Origin: Empedobacter brevis NBRC 14943 = ATCC 43319 | GTDB lineage: Bacteria > Bacteroidota > Bacteroidia > Flavobacteriales > Weeksellaceae | DNA length: 64,000 nt | Reading direction: 5' to 3' | Assembly: GCF_000382425.1 (NCBI RefSeq) | Contig: NZ_KB908293.1 | Coordinates: 186,001-250,000 of the forward strand | In this document: piece by piece, positions 9,811 to 19,516 of the stretch | Layout of the letters: each line of letters starts with the position of its first letter | How positions within the stretch are numbered: position 1 is the stretch's first letter | Notes under the pieces: model-generated | What the model was told of the DNA's origin: nothing | Seen by the model: the letters and a program-made list of their open reading frames with translations, nothing else | Databases searched by the model: none | Position numbers and translations under genes: made by a program

Positions 9811-12800
9811 ATGAATACAGGACAACTAAAATCATTTGCTCAACAAGCACGTCTTAAATTGATTGAACAGGTAGGTGCAAAACTACATTTTGTATTAAAT
9901 GAAGATACTGCCAGTATTCGTGGAAAAGAAAAAGCATTAAATAAATTAAAATCAGAAATATCTGAAATTGGCGAGCAAGCCTTAATAGAGAAAGTTGCTT
10001 ATATGTGGTTCAATCGTTTGGTGGCTATTCGTTTTATGGATACCAATGCTTTCCAACCGTTTAATGTTTCCATTATTTCTCCTGTAGAAGGTTCTCAATC
10101 TTCTTTAGCAGAAGTAGTAGAATTGATCCAAGGTGGTAATATTCCGGAAGAGTTTGATTTAGATCGTGGGTTAATCAACGATTTATTGGATGGAAAAGCC
10201 GTTTCTAGTAACCCAAACAACGAAATTATGCGTATGGTGTTGGTAGAAGCGTGCAACTATTACCATAGTTTGTTTCCGTTTTTATTTGAGAAAATCAACG
10301 ATTATACGGAACTTTTGTTACCAGACGATTTGGTTTCTCCCATCTCTATTTTAGCAGATGTGGTAAAAGGCATGTCGAAAGAAGATTGTACAGAAGTTGA
10401 AATCATCGGATGGTTGTACCAGTTTTATATTTCTGAAAAGAAAGACGAAGTTTTTGCTTCTACAGGTAAAGTTAAGAAGGAAGATATTCCAGCGGCGACT
10501 CAGTTGTTTACACCACGTTGGATTGTAGAATATATGGTGCAAAATACTGTAGGTAAATTATGGTTATTAAACAAACCCAATTCTTCTTTAAAACAGCACA
10601 TGCCTTATTATATAGAAACAGAAAATACTTCTGATTTCTTAAGCATCAATTCCGTAGAAGAAATAAAACTATTGGATCAGGCTTGTGGTAGTGGACATAT
10701 TTTGGTGTATGGGTTTGAATTATTAGCAAAAATTTACGAAGAAGAAGGATACCAATCTTCAGAAATTCCTGCTAAAATCATCGCGAACAATTTACATGGT
10801 TTTGAAATTGACGAACGTGCCTCTCAGTTAGCATCGTTTGCTATTGTGATGAAAGCACGACAATATTACCGTCGTTTCTTTAGAAAACCTGTAGCTCCAA
10901 ATATCTTAACTTACAAAGACGAGAAGTTTACGGAACATGAATTACAAACGATCTTCTCAGCATTACAGGTAACCAAAAAAGATGCACTTACCTATGACAT
11001 TCGTTTGATAGAACAAGCAACTAATTTTGGTTCTTTGATGCAACCGCATACGGATTTAGATACTTTAGTATCATTACAAAGGAAAACAACCGAGTTATTA
11101 GTAACGGCGGATTTGTTCTCCCAAGATTTGTATACACGTTTTAATTCAGCTCTGAAACAGTTACTACCATTAGCACAAAAGTACCATTGTGTGGTAGATA
11201 ATCCTCCATATATGGGTGGTGGTAATATGAATGTACCATTAGCAGAATTTGTGAAGAAAAATTACCCAAAATCGAAAGCTGATTTAATGGCTTGTTTTAT
11301 GGAAGCTGGTTTGTCTGCTTTACATGAAAAAGGTCTTTTAGGTATGATTAACCAACATTCTTGGATGTTTTTATCTTCATATGAAGTATTAAGAAAAGTG
11401 TTAATAGATAGTGTTCAGTTTGATACCTTATTACATTTAGGTCCAAGAACATTTCCAGAAATTGGAGGTGAAGTAGTACAAAATACATCATTTACATTCA
11501 TTAAAACTGAACCAAAATATGATGGGGTGTATCTAAGATTAGTAGATTTGGATTCATCAGATTTGAAACGTAAAAAAAGTTTAGAAATTATAAAAACTAA
11601 TGACCGTGAATATTTTTATAATTCTGTTCAATGTTCATTTAATAAAATTTCAGGTTCACCAATAGCATATTGGATAACTAAAAATTATATAGAAAAATTT
11701 AATACAAATGAACTTGTAGATAATAATATCATAGTCAAACAAGGTTTAGCTACAGGAAACAATGATGAATTTTTAAGATTATGGTTTGAAATTGAAAATT
11801 CTAATATTGGCTACAATTTTAATAATATTGATCAAGCTTTAAATTCTCGTAAAAAGTGGTTTCCATATAATAAGGGAGGTGGGTTTAAAAAATGGTATGG
11901 TAATCAATATTATGTAATTAAATTTGATAAAAATTCATTTGATAAATTAAGTAAACAAGGTAATCATTTACCTTCTAAGCAATTATATTTTAAACAATCG
12001 ATTACTTGGTCTGATGTTGCAACTGGAAAATTTGCTTGTAGATTTTCACCAGTTGGATTTATATTTGATGTTAAAGGTTCGTCAGGTTTTTCTGAAAACG
12101 TATTATATGATATTGGATTATTGAATAGTGTATTTTCAGTTTCGACTTTATTTGTTTTAAATCCTACAATGAGCTATCAAGTAGGAAACATAAAAAGCAT
12201 TCCTTACATATATTTTGAACCTAATAAAATTGAAATAGAAAGTTTATCTAATTCCTCAATAACTATAACAAAAAATGAATGGGATTCTAAAGAAACAAAT
12301 TGGGATTTTCAACAAAGTGAATTAGTTCGTTTAAAAGCAGAAAATCTATTAGATTCTCTTAATCAATATAAAAACTATTGGAAAGAGCAATTTTTCCAAT
12401 TGCACCATAACGAAGAAGAGCTTAACCGTCAATTTATCGAAATCTATGGTTTACAAGATGAATTAACTCCGGATGTACCTTTAGCGGAGATTACCATCTT
12501 AAAAGAAGAAACAGAAATAGTCAACGGAGAATTGGTGTTCAAAGAAAAAGAAATTATTGCTCAGTTTATTTCGTATGCTGTGGGTTGTATTTTTGGTCGT
12601 TATGCTTTAGACAAAGAAGGTTTAATTTTAGCCAATCAAGGCGAAACGTTCCAAGACTTTTTAGCCAAAGTAGGTAAGGCAGAAGAGCAATTACAATTTA
12701 CACCTGATGCCGATAATATTGTTCCAATCTTAGAAGACGAATGGTTCTACGATGATATTGTAACGCGTGTAAAAGATTTTGTAAAAGTAGTTTGGGGTGA

Positions 12801-13332
12801 AACATCATATAACGAAAATATAGCAACCATCGAAAACGCACTAAGCAAAGATTTACGCAAATATTTGGTAAAAGACTTTTACAAAGATCACATCAAGCGT
12901 TACAAAAAACGTCCAATTTATTGGCAGTTCAGTTCTCCAAAAGGAGCATTCAATGTGTTAATCTACATGCACCGTTACACCAAAGATACCTTAAGTGAAA
13001 TCTTAAATGGGTATTTACGTGAATTCATAGGAAAATTAGAAAACCACATCCAACATTTAGAAACCGTAGTGGTGACTGGTTCTGCTGTAGAACAAGCCAA
13101 AGCTCGCAAAGAAATCGATAAACTAAAAAATCAAATCGATGAGTGCAAAGCCTACGAAGTAGAATTGTTTAAAATGGCTGGAGAACGCATCGAAATCGAT
13201 TTGGATGAAGGCGTTTTAGTCAACTACAACAAATTTGGTCATGTGATCGCTCCAGTTGTTGGGTTAAACGATAAGAAAACAAAAGATAAAGTGAAAAAAT
13301 TCGATTGGATCGATACAACACAAATCCGATGA
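9811..13332 (+). CDS. pglX: BREX adenine-specific DNA methyltransferase PglX
   Basis: The 1173-residue enzyme methylates adenine in a short non-palindromic host motif, marking self DNA. The SAM-binding motif LLDQACGSGHIL is near residues 287-298 and the catalytic NPPY is at 464-467 (VVDNPPYMGGG). The C-terminal half holds the target-recognition region. Bases from about 11,500 to 12,360 are markedly AT-richer (20-28% GC in four counted 60-base blocks) than sampled flanking blocks (35-40%), as if the specificity segment had been swapped in. The stop overlaps the pglZ start (ATGA). The frame is intact, so methylation should be active. Confidence 0.95.
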   Translation: MNTGQLKSFAQQARLKLIEQVGAKLHFVLNEDTASIRGKEKALNKLKSEISEIGEQALIEKVAYMWFNRLVAIRFMDTNAFQPFNVSIISPVEGSQSSLAEVVELIQGGNIPEEFDLDRGLINDLLDGKAVSSNPNNEIMRMVLVEACNYYHSLFPFLFEKINDYTELLLPDDLVSPISILADVVKGMSKEDCTEVEIIGWLYQFYISEKKDEVFASTGKVKKEDIPAATQLFTPRWIVEYMVQNTVGKLWLLNKPNSSLKQHMPYYIETENTSDFLSINSVEEIKLLDQACGSGHILVYGFELLAKIYEEEGYQSSEIPAKIIANNLHGFEIDERASQLASFAIVMKARQYYRRFFRKPVAPNILTYKDEKFTEHELQTIFSALQVTKKDALTYDIRLIEQATNFGSLMQPHTDLDTLVSLQRKTTELLVTADLFSQDLYTRFNSALKQLLPLAQKYHCVVDNPPYMGGGNMNVPLAEFVKKNYPKSKADLMACFMEAGLSALHEKGLLGMINQHSWMFLSSYEVLRKVLIDSVQFDTLLHLGPRTFPEIGGEVVQNTSFTFIKTEPKYDGVYLRLVDLDSSDLKRKKSLEIIKTNDREYFYNSVQCSFNKISGSPIAYWITKNYIEKFNTNELVDNNIIVKQGLATGNNDEFLRLWFEIENSNIGYNFNNIDQALNSRKKWFPYNKGGGFKKWYGNQYYVIKFDKNSFDKLSKQGNHLPSKQLYFKQSITWSDVATGKFACRFSPVGFIFDVKGSSGFSENVLYDIGLLNSVFSVSTLFVLNPTMSYQVGNIKSIPYIYFEPNKIEIESLSNSSITITKNEWDSKETNWDFQQSELVRLKAENLLDSLNQYKNYWKEQFFQLHHNEEELNRQFIEIYGLQDELTPDVPLAEITILKEETEIVNGELVFKEKEIIAQFISYAVGCIFGRYALDKEGLILANQGETFQDFLAKVGKAEEQLQFTPDADNIVPILEDEWFYDDIVTRVKDFVKVVWGETSYNENIATIENALSKDLRKYLVKDFYKDHIKRYKKRPIYWQFSSPKGAFNVLIYMHRYTKDTLSEILNGYLREFIGKLENHIQHLETVVVTGSAVEQAKARKEIDKLKNQIDECKAYEVELFKMAGERIEIDLDEGVLVNYNKFGHVIAPVVGLNDKKTKDKVKKFDWIDTTQIR

Positions 13333-15827
13333 ATAAATTAGAAGAAACATTACTTCAGCTTTTTCAGAAGCATCGTATCATTGTTTGGTACGATGCCGAG
13401 AAAGAGTATGAAGACGAAATACAACAAGCCAACTTGCCTTCGATCGAGATCATTCGTGTCGATGGCAATGAGTTTACAGTAAAATACCGTGTGTTACAAG
13501 TAGAACCTCAACAGCAGTTTTTATTGTACATACCAACAGTTCGTCCGGAGAACGAAGACAATTGGTTATTGGATATCGAATTATCGCACCAATTATTTCA
13601 CACCGATCAGGAATCGATGTTGTTGCAAGAACTTGATTTACCTATTCAGTATAAAGAATGGGCAAAAACACGTACGGCTTACTTTAAAAATAAAGAGCGT
13701 AAAAAGAAGTTTTTGGAACTTGCAGAAAAGACAGATACTCCGGAAGTTTTAGATCTAAAATTGTTACAAATCATTTTCGGTACGTTGACCACTTCAACAG
13801 ATGATTTTATTCAAAGCTATGTTAAAGCGTTTGTAGAAGAGAAAGAAGCTCAACTAACGAAAGATTTAGAACGCTATCAATTAAAATCTGTATTCTGGAA
13901 TTTGGTTGCAGAGCAATACCAATACATCCATGATGAACCTACGATTTACGATTTTGTATTAGAGGTATTTTATGCGAATGCTTCGTTTATTGAGAACCGT
14001 AAGAAAATCAGTCGCAATGCAATGGTGTTGTACCAGAAATGGAAAGATATCAGTTCCTTTAAACCTGTTTTAGATATTTTAGCAGATCGTATTGCTTCTG
14101 ACATTAATGTAGTGGATAAAATTGATGAAACTTCATCTGAAGCGTTATTATTTGATGATGTATTTAGAGAAGTAGATCAACGTGTTATTCGCGATTTACG
14201 AGATCTTATCTTGAATCAGTCCATTACTGCTGAAACATTCGAAAAAATAAGTAAAGACAGAGAAGCGAGCAGATGGTACAAAGAATACCAAGATTTTTAC
14301 GAAACCTTACGTTACGCTTCACGTTTACAAGATTTCTTACAATCGGTAGCAATTCCGTCGTTCTCATCTTATGAAGATGGGTTTGCATTTTATACCAAAG
14401 AAGGGTATAAAGCGGATATGTATTACCGTAAATTTATGTTCCATTACCGATTAACCAACAACAATGGATTCCGTATTTTATACGAGGAAGTCCATAAATG
14501 GTATTCTAATTCTTGGATGTTCAAATTGTCGGAAAACTGGCAATCGTTAATCAACAAAACCCAAGAATGGTATGTGGGCGATCAATCGATTCAAAATTTC
14601 TTTAAACGAAATGTAAAAAGGCGTTACATCGATCGTAACACAAAAGTTGCAGTAATCATATCGGATGCATTCCGCTACGAAATTGGGCAGGAATTAATGG
14701 AGCGCATCAACAAAGAAAACCGTTTTGATGCGACATTAGATTTCCAAATCGCAAATCTACCTTCTTATACACAATTGGGGATGGCAAGCCTATTGCCACA
14801 CCAAGAAATTGAGATCAAAGAAGATGGTAGTGCTTTAATTAATGGTTTATCTACTTTAGGATTAGAACCACGTAAAAAGGTTTTAAATACAATTGGTGGT
14901 GTACGAGCTGAAGCAATTTCAGCCGAGGATGTAAGTACATATAAAACCAAAAGTGAACAAGCGATCCGTTTAGTACAAGACCATGATGTCATCTACATTT
15001 ATCATAATCGTATTGATAAAATTGGAGATGATAAAACATCGGAGGTAAAAGTAATCGAAGCGGTAGAAGACGAAATCAAATTTATCATAGGTTTGGTTCG
15101 TTCGCTAACGAACTTCAATTTAAATCATATTTTGGTGACTGCGGATCATGGGTTTATTTACCAAGATCAGGAGCTTAACGAAATGGATTTTGTACAAGAT
15201 ACTTTCGAAGGAGATGCATTCAAAGTCAATCGTCGCTTTATTCTTGGAAAAGGAATCAAAGGAAATTCAGCATTAACTTCGTATCATTCTGATCAATTAA
15301 AATTAAAGGGTGATTTTGATGTGTTGATTCCAAACGGTTCCAATAGAATGCGAGTACGTGGTGCTGGTAGTCGTTTTGTACACGGTGGACACACATTACA
15401 AGAAGTTGTAATACCAATTGTAGCGATTTCTAAAAAGCGTACAGATACAATAAAAACAGTTTCGATTGATGTATTGAACAAAGGAAATAATCGCATCACT
15501 ACGAATATACATACCGTAAAATTATACCAAGAAGAACCAGTAACTGCAAACGTAAGAGAGCGAAATGTAAAAGTGTATTTTGTGAATAGAGTTGATGGTT
15601 CCGATGAATTAATCAGTGATGTATTTACCTATAATTTCGATTTTACATCAGAACGTGCAGAGGATCGAGAAAAAGTGATTCAATTAACGATCATGTCTAA
15701 AATTTACCGATCAAATAATGTATATTTAAAAGTAGATACGGATGTGGAAGGAAGCAATACATGGGTAAACTTATTAGAGCTTCATTACAATTTAAATATT
15801 TCAATGGAAAACGATTTTGACTTTTAG
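13329..15827 (+). CDS. pglZ: BREX phosphatase-like protein PglZ (type A)
   Basis: This 832-residue protein is the signature gene of BREX. An alkaline-phosphatase-superfamily core is visible: VAVIISDAFRYEIG around residues 440-453 (metal-binding Asp) and ILVTADHGFIY around 602-612 (Asp-His metal ligands). The start at 13329 (MNKLEETLLQLF) uses the ATGA overlap with pglX and is preferred over an in-frame start 24 bases upstream. PglZ proteins are metal-dependent nucleases/phosphodiesterases in characterised homologues. It sits in the expected order between pglX and brxL. Confidence 0.94.
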   Translation: MNKLEETLLQLFQKHRIIVWYDAEKEYEDEIQQANLPSIEIIRVDGNEFTVKYRVLQVEPQQQFLLYIPTVRPENEDNWLLDIELSHQLFHTDQESMLLQELDLPIQYKEWAKTRTAYFKNKERKKKFLELAEKTDTPEVLDLKLLQIIFGTLTTSTDDFIQSYVKAFVEEKEAQLTKDLERYQLKSVFWNLVAEQYQYIHDEPTIYDFVLEVFYANASFIENRKKISRNAMVLYQKWKDISSFKPVLDILADRIASDINVVDKIDETSSEALLFDDVFREVDQRVIRDLRDLILNQSITAETFEKISKDREASRWYKEYQDFYETLRYASRLQDFLQSVAIPSFSSYEDGFAFYTKEGYKADMYYRKFMFHYRLTNNNGFRILYEEVHKWYSNSWMFKLSENWQSLINKTQEWYVGDQSIQNFFKRNVKRRYIDRNTKVAVIISDAFRYEIGQELMERINKENRFDATLDFQIANLPSYTQLGMASLLPHQEIEIKEDGSALINGLSTLGLEPRKKVLNTIGGVRAEAISAEDVSTYKTKSEQAIRLVQDHDVIYIYHNRIDKIGDDKTSEVKVIEAVEDEIKFIIGLVRSLTNFNLNHILVTADHGFIYQDQELNEMDFVQDTFEGDAFKVNRRFILGKGIKGNSALTSYHSDQLKLKGDFDVLIPNGSNRMRVRGAGSRFVHGGHTLQEVVIPIVAISKKRTDTIKTVSIDVLNKGNNRITTNIHTVKLYQEEPVTANVRERNVKVYFVNRVDGSDELISDVFTYNFDFTSERAEDREKVIQLTIMSKIYRSNNVYLKVDTDVEGSNTWVNLLELHYNLNISMENDFDF

Positions 15828-15829
15828 CT

Positions 15830-17875
15830 ATGAAACCACTTGATGAGAAAATAAACCAGATATTTGAAGGAAAAGTAGTTCGAAAGGATTTAACTTCAAA
15901 AATAAAAGGTAATGCCATTGTACCAACGTATGTGTTAGAATATTTGTTGGGACAATACTGTGCTACAGATAATGAAGATACGATAGTTGATGGAATTGGT
16001 AAGGTAAAAACCATTATTGAACAACATTTCGTACACCGTGACGAAGCTGAAGAAATCAAATCAAAGATTAGAGAAAAAGGTAATCACCGAATCATTGATA
16101 AGATTTCTGTAAAGTTAAATGATAGTGCGGATCGATACGAAGCTCAGTTTGCTAATTTAGGATTGAAGAAGATTCCTATCAATGATGCATTCATTAAGCA
16201 ACATCCAAAACTATTATCTGAAGGAGTATGGGCATTAACTACATTGGGTTATGAATTCGTAGAGGAAAAGAAAACTTTACCTTGGGTTATAGAGGCTGTA
16301 AAACCGATCCAGATTGTTCGTGTTGATTTAGAAGAATACTTCGAGCTTAGGAATAAGATGGCTACAGACGAATGGATCAATTTGTTGATGCAATCAATCG
16401 GTTTAAACTTTGAAGAATTCTCTGAACGTAGCAAATTAATTCAACTATCTCGTTTAATTCCATTTTGTGAGAATAACTTTAATCTGATCGAACTTGGACC
16501 AAAGGGTACAGGTAAGTCACATATTTACAGTGAATTATCACCACATGGTATCTTAATTTCTGGTGGTGAAGTTTCCAAAGCAAAACTCTTCGTAAATAAT
16601 TCAACTGGAGATATTGGTTTAGTAGGTTATTGGGATGTGGTTGCTTATGATGAATTTGCAGGAAAAGGTAAAACCATCGATCGAGGATTAGTGGACATCC
16701 TTAAAAACTATATGGCGAATAAATCGTTTTCGCGTGGTACGAATGTTTACCAAGCTGAAGCATCTATGGTTTTCGTAGGTAACACGAATCATTCGGTTCA
16801 GTACATGGAAAAACATAGTAACCTTTTCGAGGCATTACCAAAAGAATATTATGATACTGCATTCTTAGACCGTATTCATTTGTATCTACCGGGATGGGAA
16901 GTTTCAAAGCTACGTAACGAATTGTTTACACATGATTTCGGATTCATTGTAGATTATTTAGCAGAGGTTCTAAAACATTTACGTAAAAAAGATTATAGTA
17001 AAGCCTATCAACAATATTTTAGATTATCTGATACCATTACCACTCGAGATAAAACAGGAATTGAAAAAACATTTTCAGGTTTGGTAAAAATCCTTTTTCC
17101 AGATGGTAATTTTACGAAGGAAGAATGTAAACGAATCTTAGATTTCGCAATTGAAGGAAGGAAACGAGTTAAACTTCAACTCCAGAAAATGGATGAAACT
17201 TTTAACGATGAGATTGTTAAATTTGAATATCTCGATAACGAAACTGGAACTGTATTTAAAGTTGACACACTTGAAGAATTAGAATTTGGAGATTTTAGAT
17301 TAGATAGTGATGACGAAAAAAATAATAATCAGAAAATAGAACCTGAGATTGAAATAATTAATACGAATATCAATTCTGTTGAAGAAGCGAAACAAGTTAT
17401 TCCATTAACTGGTTTTAGTAAATCTATTCGAGACAATCAGACTAATATTACTTATGATCGATTATTTGGATATTATTTAGAAGGTGCAAATGAATTTACA
17501 ATTCAAGATCCATTCATTCGTATGCCACATCAGTTTCGTAATTTCATGGAATTATGTGCATTAATCTTAAAGAAGAATGAATCTGAAGATATGATCAAAA
17601 TTCATCTGATCACTTCTAATGTTCCAGAGTACATCGATAATGCGATAGCTTCATTTCGTGAGATGCAGTTATCTTTAGAAGATATCGGAGTCGAATTTAC
17701 TTTTGAGATGAGTGAAACAGCACACGATCGTAGTATTGTTTGTAACAACGGCTGGAAAATTATCCTTGGTCGAGGTTTAGACATATGGCAGAAGACAAGT
17801 CGATATGATTTGGCAGAGATTCTCCAAGAAAAGAGAAAGTGTAAAGAATTTGACGTAGTTGTAATTGACAATTAA
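15830..17875 (+). CDS. brxL: BREX protein BrxL, AAA+ ATPase with unusual C-terminus
   Basis: The 681-residue length matches type 1 BrxL. The AAA+ core has Walker A GPKGTGKSH near residues 223-231 and a downstream AYDEF Walker B-like segment near 273-277. BrxL effects phage exclusion. I do not see the Ser-Lys protease signature expected of a Lon (S16) domain. Instead the last 130 or so residues contain HDRSIVCNNGWKIILGRGLD, resembling the MIT_C phospholipase-D-like fold. This is the last gene of the operon and is followed by a strong terminator. Identity as BrxL is secure from context; the C-terminal assignment is moderate. Confidence 0.9.
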   Translation: MKPLDEKINQIFEGKVVRKDLTSKIKGNAIVPTYVLEYLLGQYCATDNEDTIVDGIGKVKTIIEQHFVHRDEAEEIKSKIREKGNHRIIDKISVKLNDSADRYEAQFANLGLKKIPINDAFIKQHPKLLSEGVWALTTLGYEFVEEKKTLPWVIEAVKPIQIVRVDLEEYFELRNKMATDEWINLLMQSIGLNFEEFSERSKLIQLSRLIPFCENNFNLIELGPKGTGKSHIYSELSPHGILISGGEVSKAKLFVNNSTGDIGLVGYWDVVAYDEFAGKGKTIDRGLVDILKNYMANKSFSRGTNVYQAEASMVFVGNTNHSVQYMEKHSNLFEALPKEYYDTAFLDRIHLYLPGWEVSKLRNELFTHDFGFIVDYLAEVLKHLRKKDYSKAYQQYFRLSDTITTRDKTGIEKTFSGLVKILFPDGNFTKEECKRILDFAIEGRKRVKLQLQKMDETFNDEIVKFEYLDNETGTVFKVDTLEELEFGDFRLDSDDEKNNNQKIEPEIEIINTNINSVEEAKQVIPLTGFSKSIRDNQTNITYDRLFGYYLEGANEFTIQDPFIRMPHQFRNFMELCALILKKNESEDMIKIHLITSNVPEYIDNAIASFREMQLSLEDIGVEFTFEMSETAHDRSIVCNNGWKIILGRGLDIWQKTSRYDLAEILQEKRKCKEFDVVVIDN

Positions 17876-17883
17876 ATATTAAG

Positions 17884-17908
17884 GCAGGATTTACTTCCTG
17901 CTTTTTTT
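17884..17908 (+). terminator. Terminator of the BREX operon
   Basis: GCAGGA (17884-17889) pairs with TCCTGC (17896-17901), followed by a run of seven T residues. Confidence 0.85.
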
Positions 17909-18214
17909 ATACCCCTAGCTATGGAGGGCTACCTCCGTATCCTGCTAAATACCCCCTACCTAGTTGTTCAATATTTGAACAACCAACTATATTATTACTA
18001 AATTTCATTTTTTAGATCATAAGAATGTATTAGGACATAATTTAATATTATGTGAATCCTTATAATTTTTAATAATTATTAATTAAAATAAATAAAAAAA
18101 ATATGCTAATGTAGTTTCTGATTACCAACTTGTTATAAAATGTTTCCAAATTTTTTTTATTAAGACATTTACTTTTTCACTAAGTCCTGCTATTTATATT
18201 AAAGACATGAGTCA
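17909..18214. other. Non-coding stretch with two hairpins
   Basis: No credible gene is present. Two inverted repeats occur: GGAGG/CCTCC (17923-17936, extendable by two pairs) and GTTGTTCAA/TTGAACAAC (17963-17983, 9-bp stem, 3-base loop). Neither is followed by a T-run, so they are not ordinary terminators. They may belong to the cis-acting region of the HUH gene downstream. The remainder is AT-rich without recognisable sites. Confidence 0.5.
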
Positions 18215-18254
18215 ACATGGGCACCATGTGTTATTGTGTGAACGAAGTTCGCGC
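18215..18254 (+). repeat. Pair of triloop hairpins upstream of the HUH gene
   Basis: The first hairpin is ACATGG-GCA-CCATGT (18215-18229). The second is centred on GAAC-GAA-GTTC (18240-18250) and extends with wobble pairs to 18236-18254. Both close on GNA triloops, which form unusually stable single-stranded DNA hairpins. Lying 20-60 bases before a HUH nuclease start, they are plausible recognition or nick-site structures. Confidence 0.5.
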
Positions 18255-18274
18255 CAGTTTAATATAAAAAGAAT

Positions 18275-18868
18275 ATGAAAATTTATAAACCAATAAAATA
18301 TTTTTTAGATAATGGATTATCAAATTTAGGAGAAAGACAATTAAGAAGAAGAGCACACGAAGCATTTACTAATAGAGAAGATTATGTTGAAATTGGAACT
18401 ACAAGAAATGGTAAACAGATGTGGTTAATAGAAGTATCTTCAATTGAATTATTAGCATATCGTATCCGGAAACCAAAAAAGAAAATTAAAAAAGAAAGCT
18501 ATTTTAATATTGAAGTTAGTGTTAATTTTGATGATAACACTGATTATGCATACTATTCAGAAATAGTTTCATTATTCCGCCATTACACAGAATATGATCT
18601 TGTTTATAAGATTGAGAGCGGTGGAAAATATGATAATCATCTACATATGGGAATTCATGGTAGTTATAGAATAGTTAGAAAATACATTAATTTTATAATA
18701 AATCATCATCTCCAGAGAAAATGTAATAAGTTTTACGATTCTTCAACCGGAGAACATAAATCTTCAGTAAGAATAAGAAAAATTATTGATGAGGAAGCGT
18801 TTGTAGATTATATTAGTAAGGGATATGATCGTTTAGGAGGTGACTTGCCAGTATTCTTATTTGATTAA
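18275..18868 (+). CDS. Small HUH endonuclease (Rep/relaxase-like)
   Basis: In this 197-residue protein the HUH metal-binding motif appears as NHLHMGIHG (about residues 125-133). A single-tyrosine motif 3 appears as YISKGYD (about 182-188), the YxxK arrangement of rolling-circle Rep proteins. A beta-strand motif 1 candidate is YFNIEVSVNFDDN (about 74-86). Residues 10-55 look like a helix-turn-helix/DNA-binding segment (LSNLGERQLRRRAHEAF). No helicase domain follows. Such enzymes nick one DNA strand and become linked to its 5' end, to start replication or transfer. It may mobilise or replicate the excised BREX island. Assignment rests on motif spacing seen by eye. Confidence 0.7.
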   Translation: MKIYKPIKYFLDNGLSNLGERQLRRRAHEAFTNREDYVEIGTTRNGKQMWLIEVSSIELLAYRIRKPKKKIKKESYFNIEVSVNFDDNTDYAYYSEIVSLFRHYTEYDLVYKIESGGKYDNHLHMGIHGSYRIVRKYINFIINHHLQRKCNKFYDSSTGEHKSSVRIRKIIDEEAFVDYISKGYDRLGGDLPVFLFD

Positions 18869-19231
18869 AAAAACAGCATAATTCTTAAAAGTATATTAAT
18901 TTTTGAAATATATAATTAATATTTTCTGTTATAATATTAAATACTAATGGCTTATTTTTTTTTAAAACAAATGATAACTACATTATATGTAGGGATAATT
19001 ATATCTAAATGCATATTAAGTGTTGTTATGGATAGGCATAACAACATGTTTATCTCACTTAAAGAATTTTTTAAAAAAAACTTCATTTTTTTTGGAGGGA
19101 GAAAAATTATCAGGTACTATTGTTATAAGTTACCTCCTGTGAGGTCTTCCTTTATGGAAGTAATCCGTTTATAGGATTAATCACAATAACATTTTACTGA
19201 GTGATGTAAGTGTTTTTTAATAATCTTAAAG
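18869..19231. other. Non-coding stretch rich in inverted repeats
   Basis: No gene I would defend is present. TGTTGTTATG (19021-19030) pairs with CATAACAACA (19037-19046). Two adjoining small hairpins, ACCTC/GAGGT (19132-19145) and CTTCC/GGAAG (19146-19160), are bracketed by TTAC and GTAA. The density of structure beside a HUH gene and an excisionase-like gene suggests a cis-acting recombination or replication region. Confidence 0.45.
19104..19125 (+). repeat. Second island end repeat, right copy
   Basis: This 22-base sequence is the direct, 20-of-22 match to 3212-3233 and probably has the same role at the right end of the island. Confidence 0.5.
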
Positions 19232-19402
19232 ATGTTAAAGAGAAAATTGTATCCAGACGAAATAAAAAGTTACCTAGGTATTAATAGTGATACGACGCTT
19301 CGAAAGCGTGAAAAAGCAGGATTAAAACTGAGAAGAGATGAAGGCTCTACTCATAGATACTGTTTTGAAGAAGACCTTATTAAATTTACGGAGCAAGCAT
19401 AA
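19232..19402 (+). CDS. Excisionase-like small HTH protein
   Basis: A 56-codon gene starts at ATG 19232. The product begins MLKRKLYPDEIKSYLGINSD and continues with TTLRKREKAGLKLRRDEGS, then RYCFEEDLIKF. This is the winged-helix layout of MerR/excisionase-type DNA-binding domains: a helix-turn-helix that reads one site, a basic wing, and a final helix. It sits next to the right end of the island and is followed at once by a strong terminator. The likely job is directing the island integrase towards excision. The function is inferred from fold and place. Confidence 0.65.
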   Translation: MLKRKLYPDEIKSYLGINSDTTLRKREKAGLKLRRDEGSTHRYCFEEDLIKFTEQA

Positions 19403-19413
19403 ATTTCGCTGTT

Positions 19414-19446
19414 AAAATCTACTTAGACAACTAAGTAGATTTTTTT
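19414..19446 (+). terminator. Strong terminator after the excisionase-like gene
   Basis: A perfect 13-bp stem, AAAATCTACTTAG (19414-19426) with CTAAGTAGATTTT (19431-19443), loop ACAA, followed by T residues. Confidence 0.9.
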
Positions 19447-19516
19447 ATTTTAGAAGCTCTAAAATGGATTTAAATTGTCATGTTTTTCTATATTTGTAAA
19501 AACATGTTAGTTAAAA

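Noticed and set aside
17963..17983. CRISPR-type repeat
   Set aside because: A single 9-bp inverted repeat with no array. No CRISPR or cas genes were found anywhere in the window.
18947..19174. 75-codon plus-strand frame on the BREX island
   Set aside because: Low-complexity hydrophobic translation across inverted repeats and an island end repeat. No start context or protein features.
19489..19496. TATATTTG as a promoter for the 3' LRR fragment
   Set aside because: It lies in the loop of a hairpin (19479-19506) with no -33 box at proper spacing, and the fragment lacks a signal peptide.
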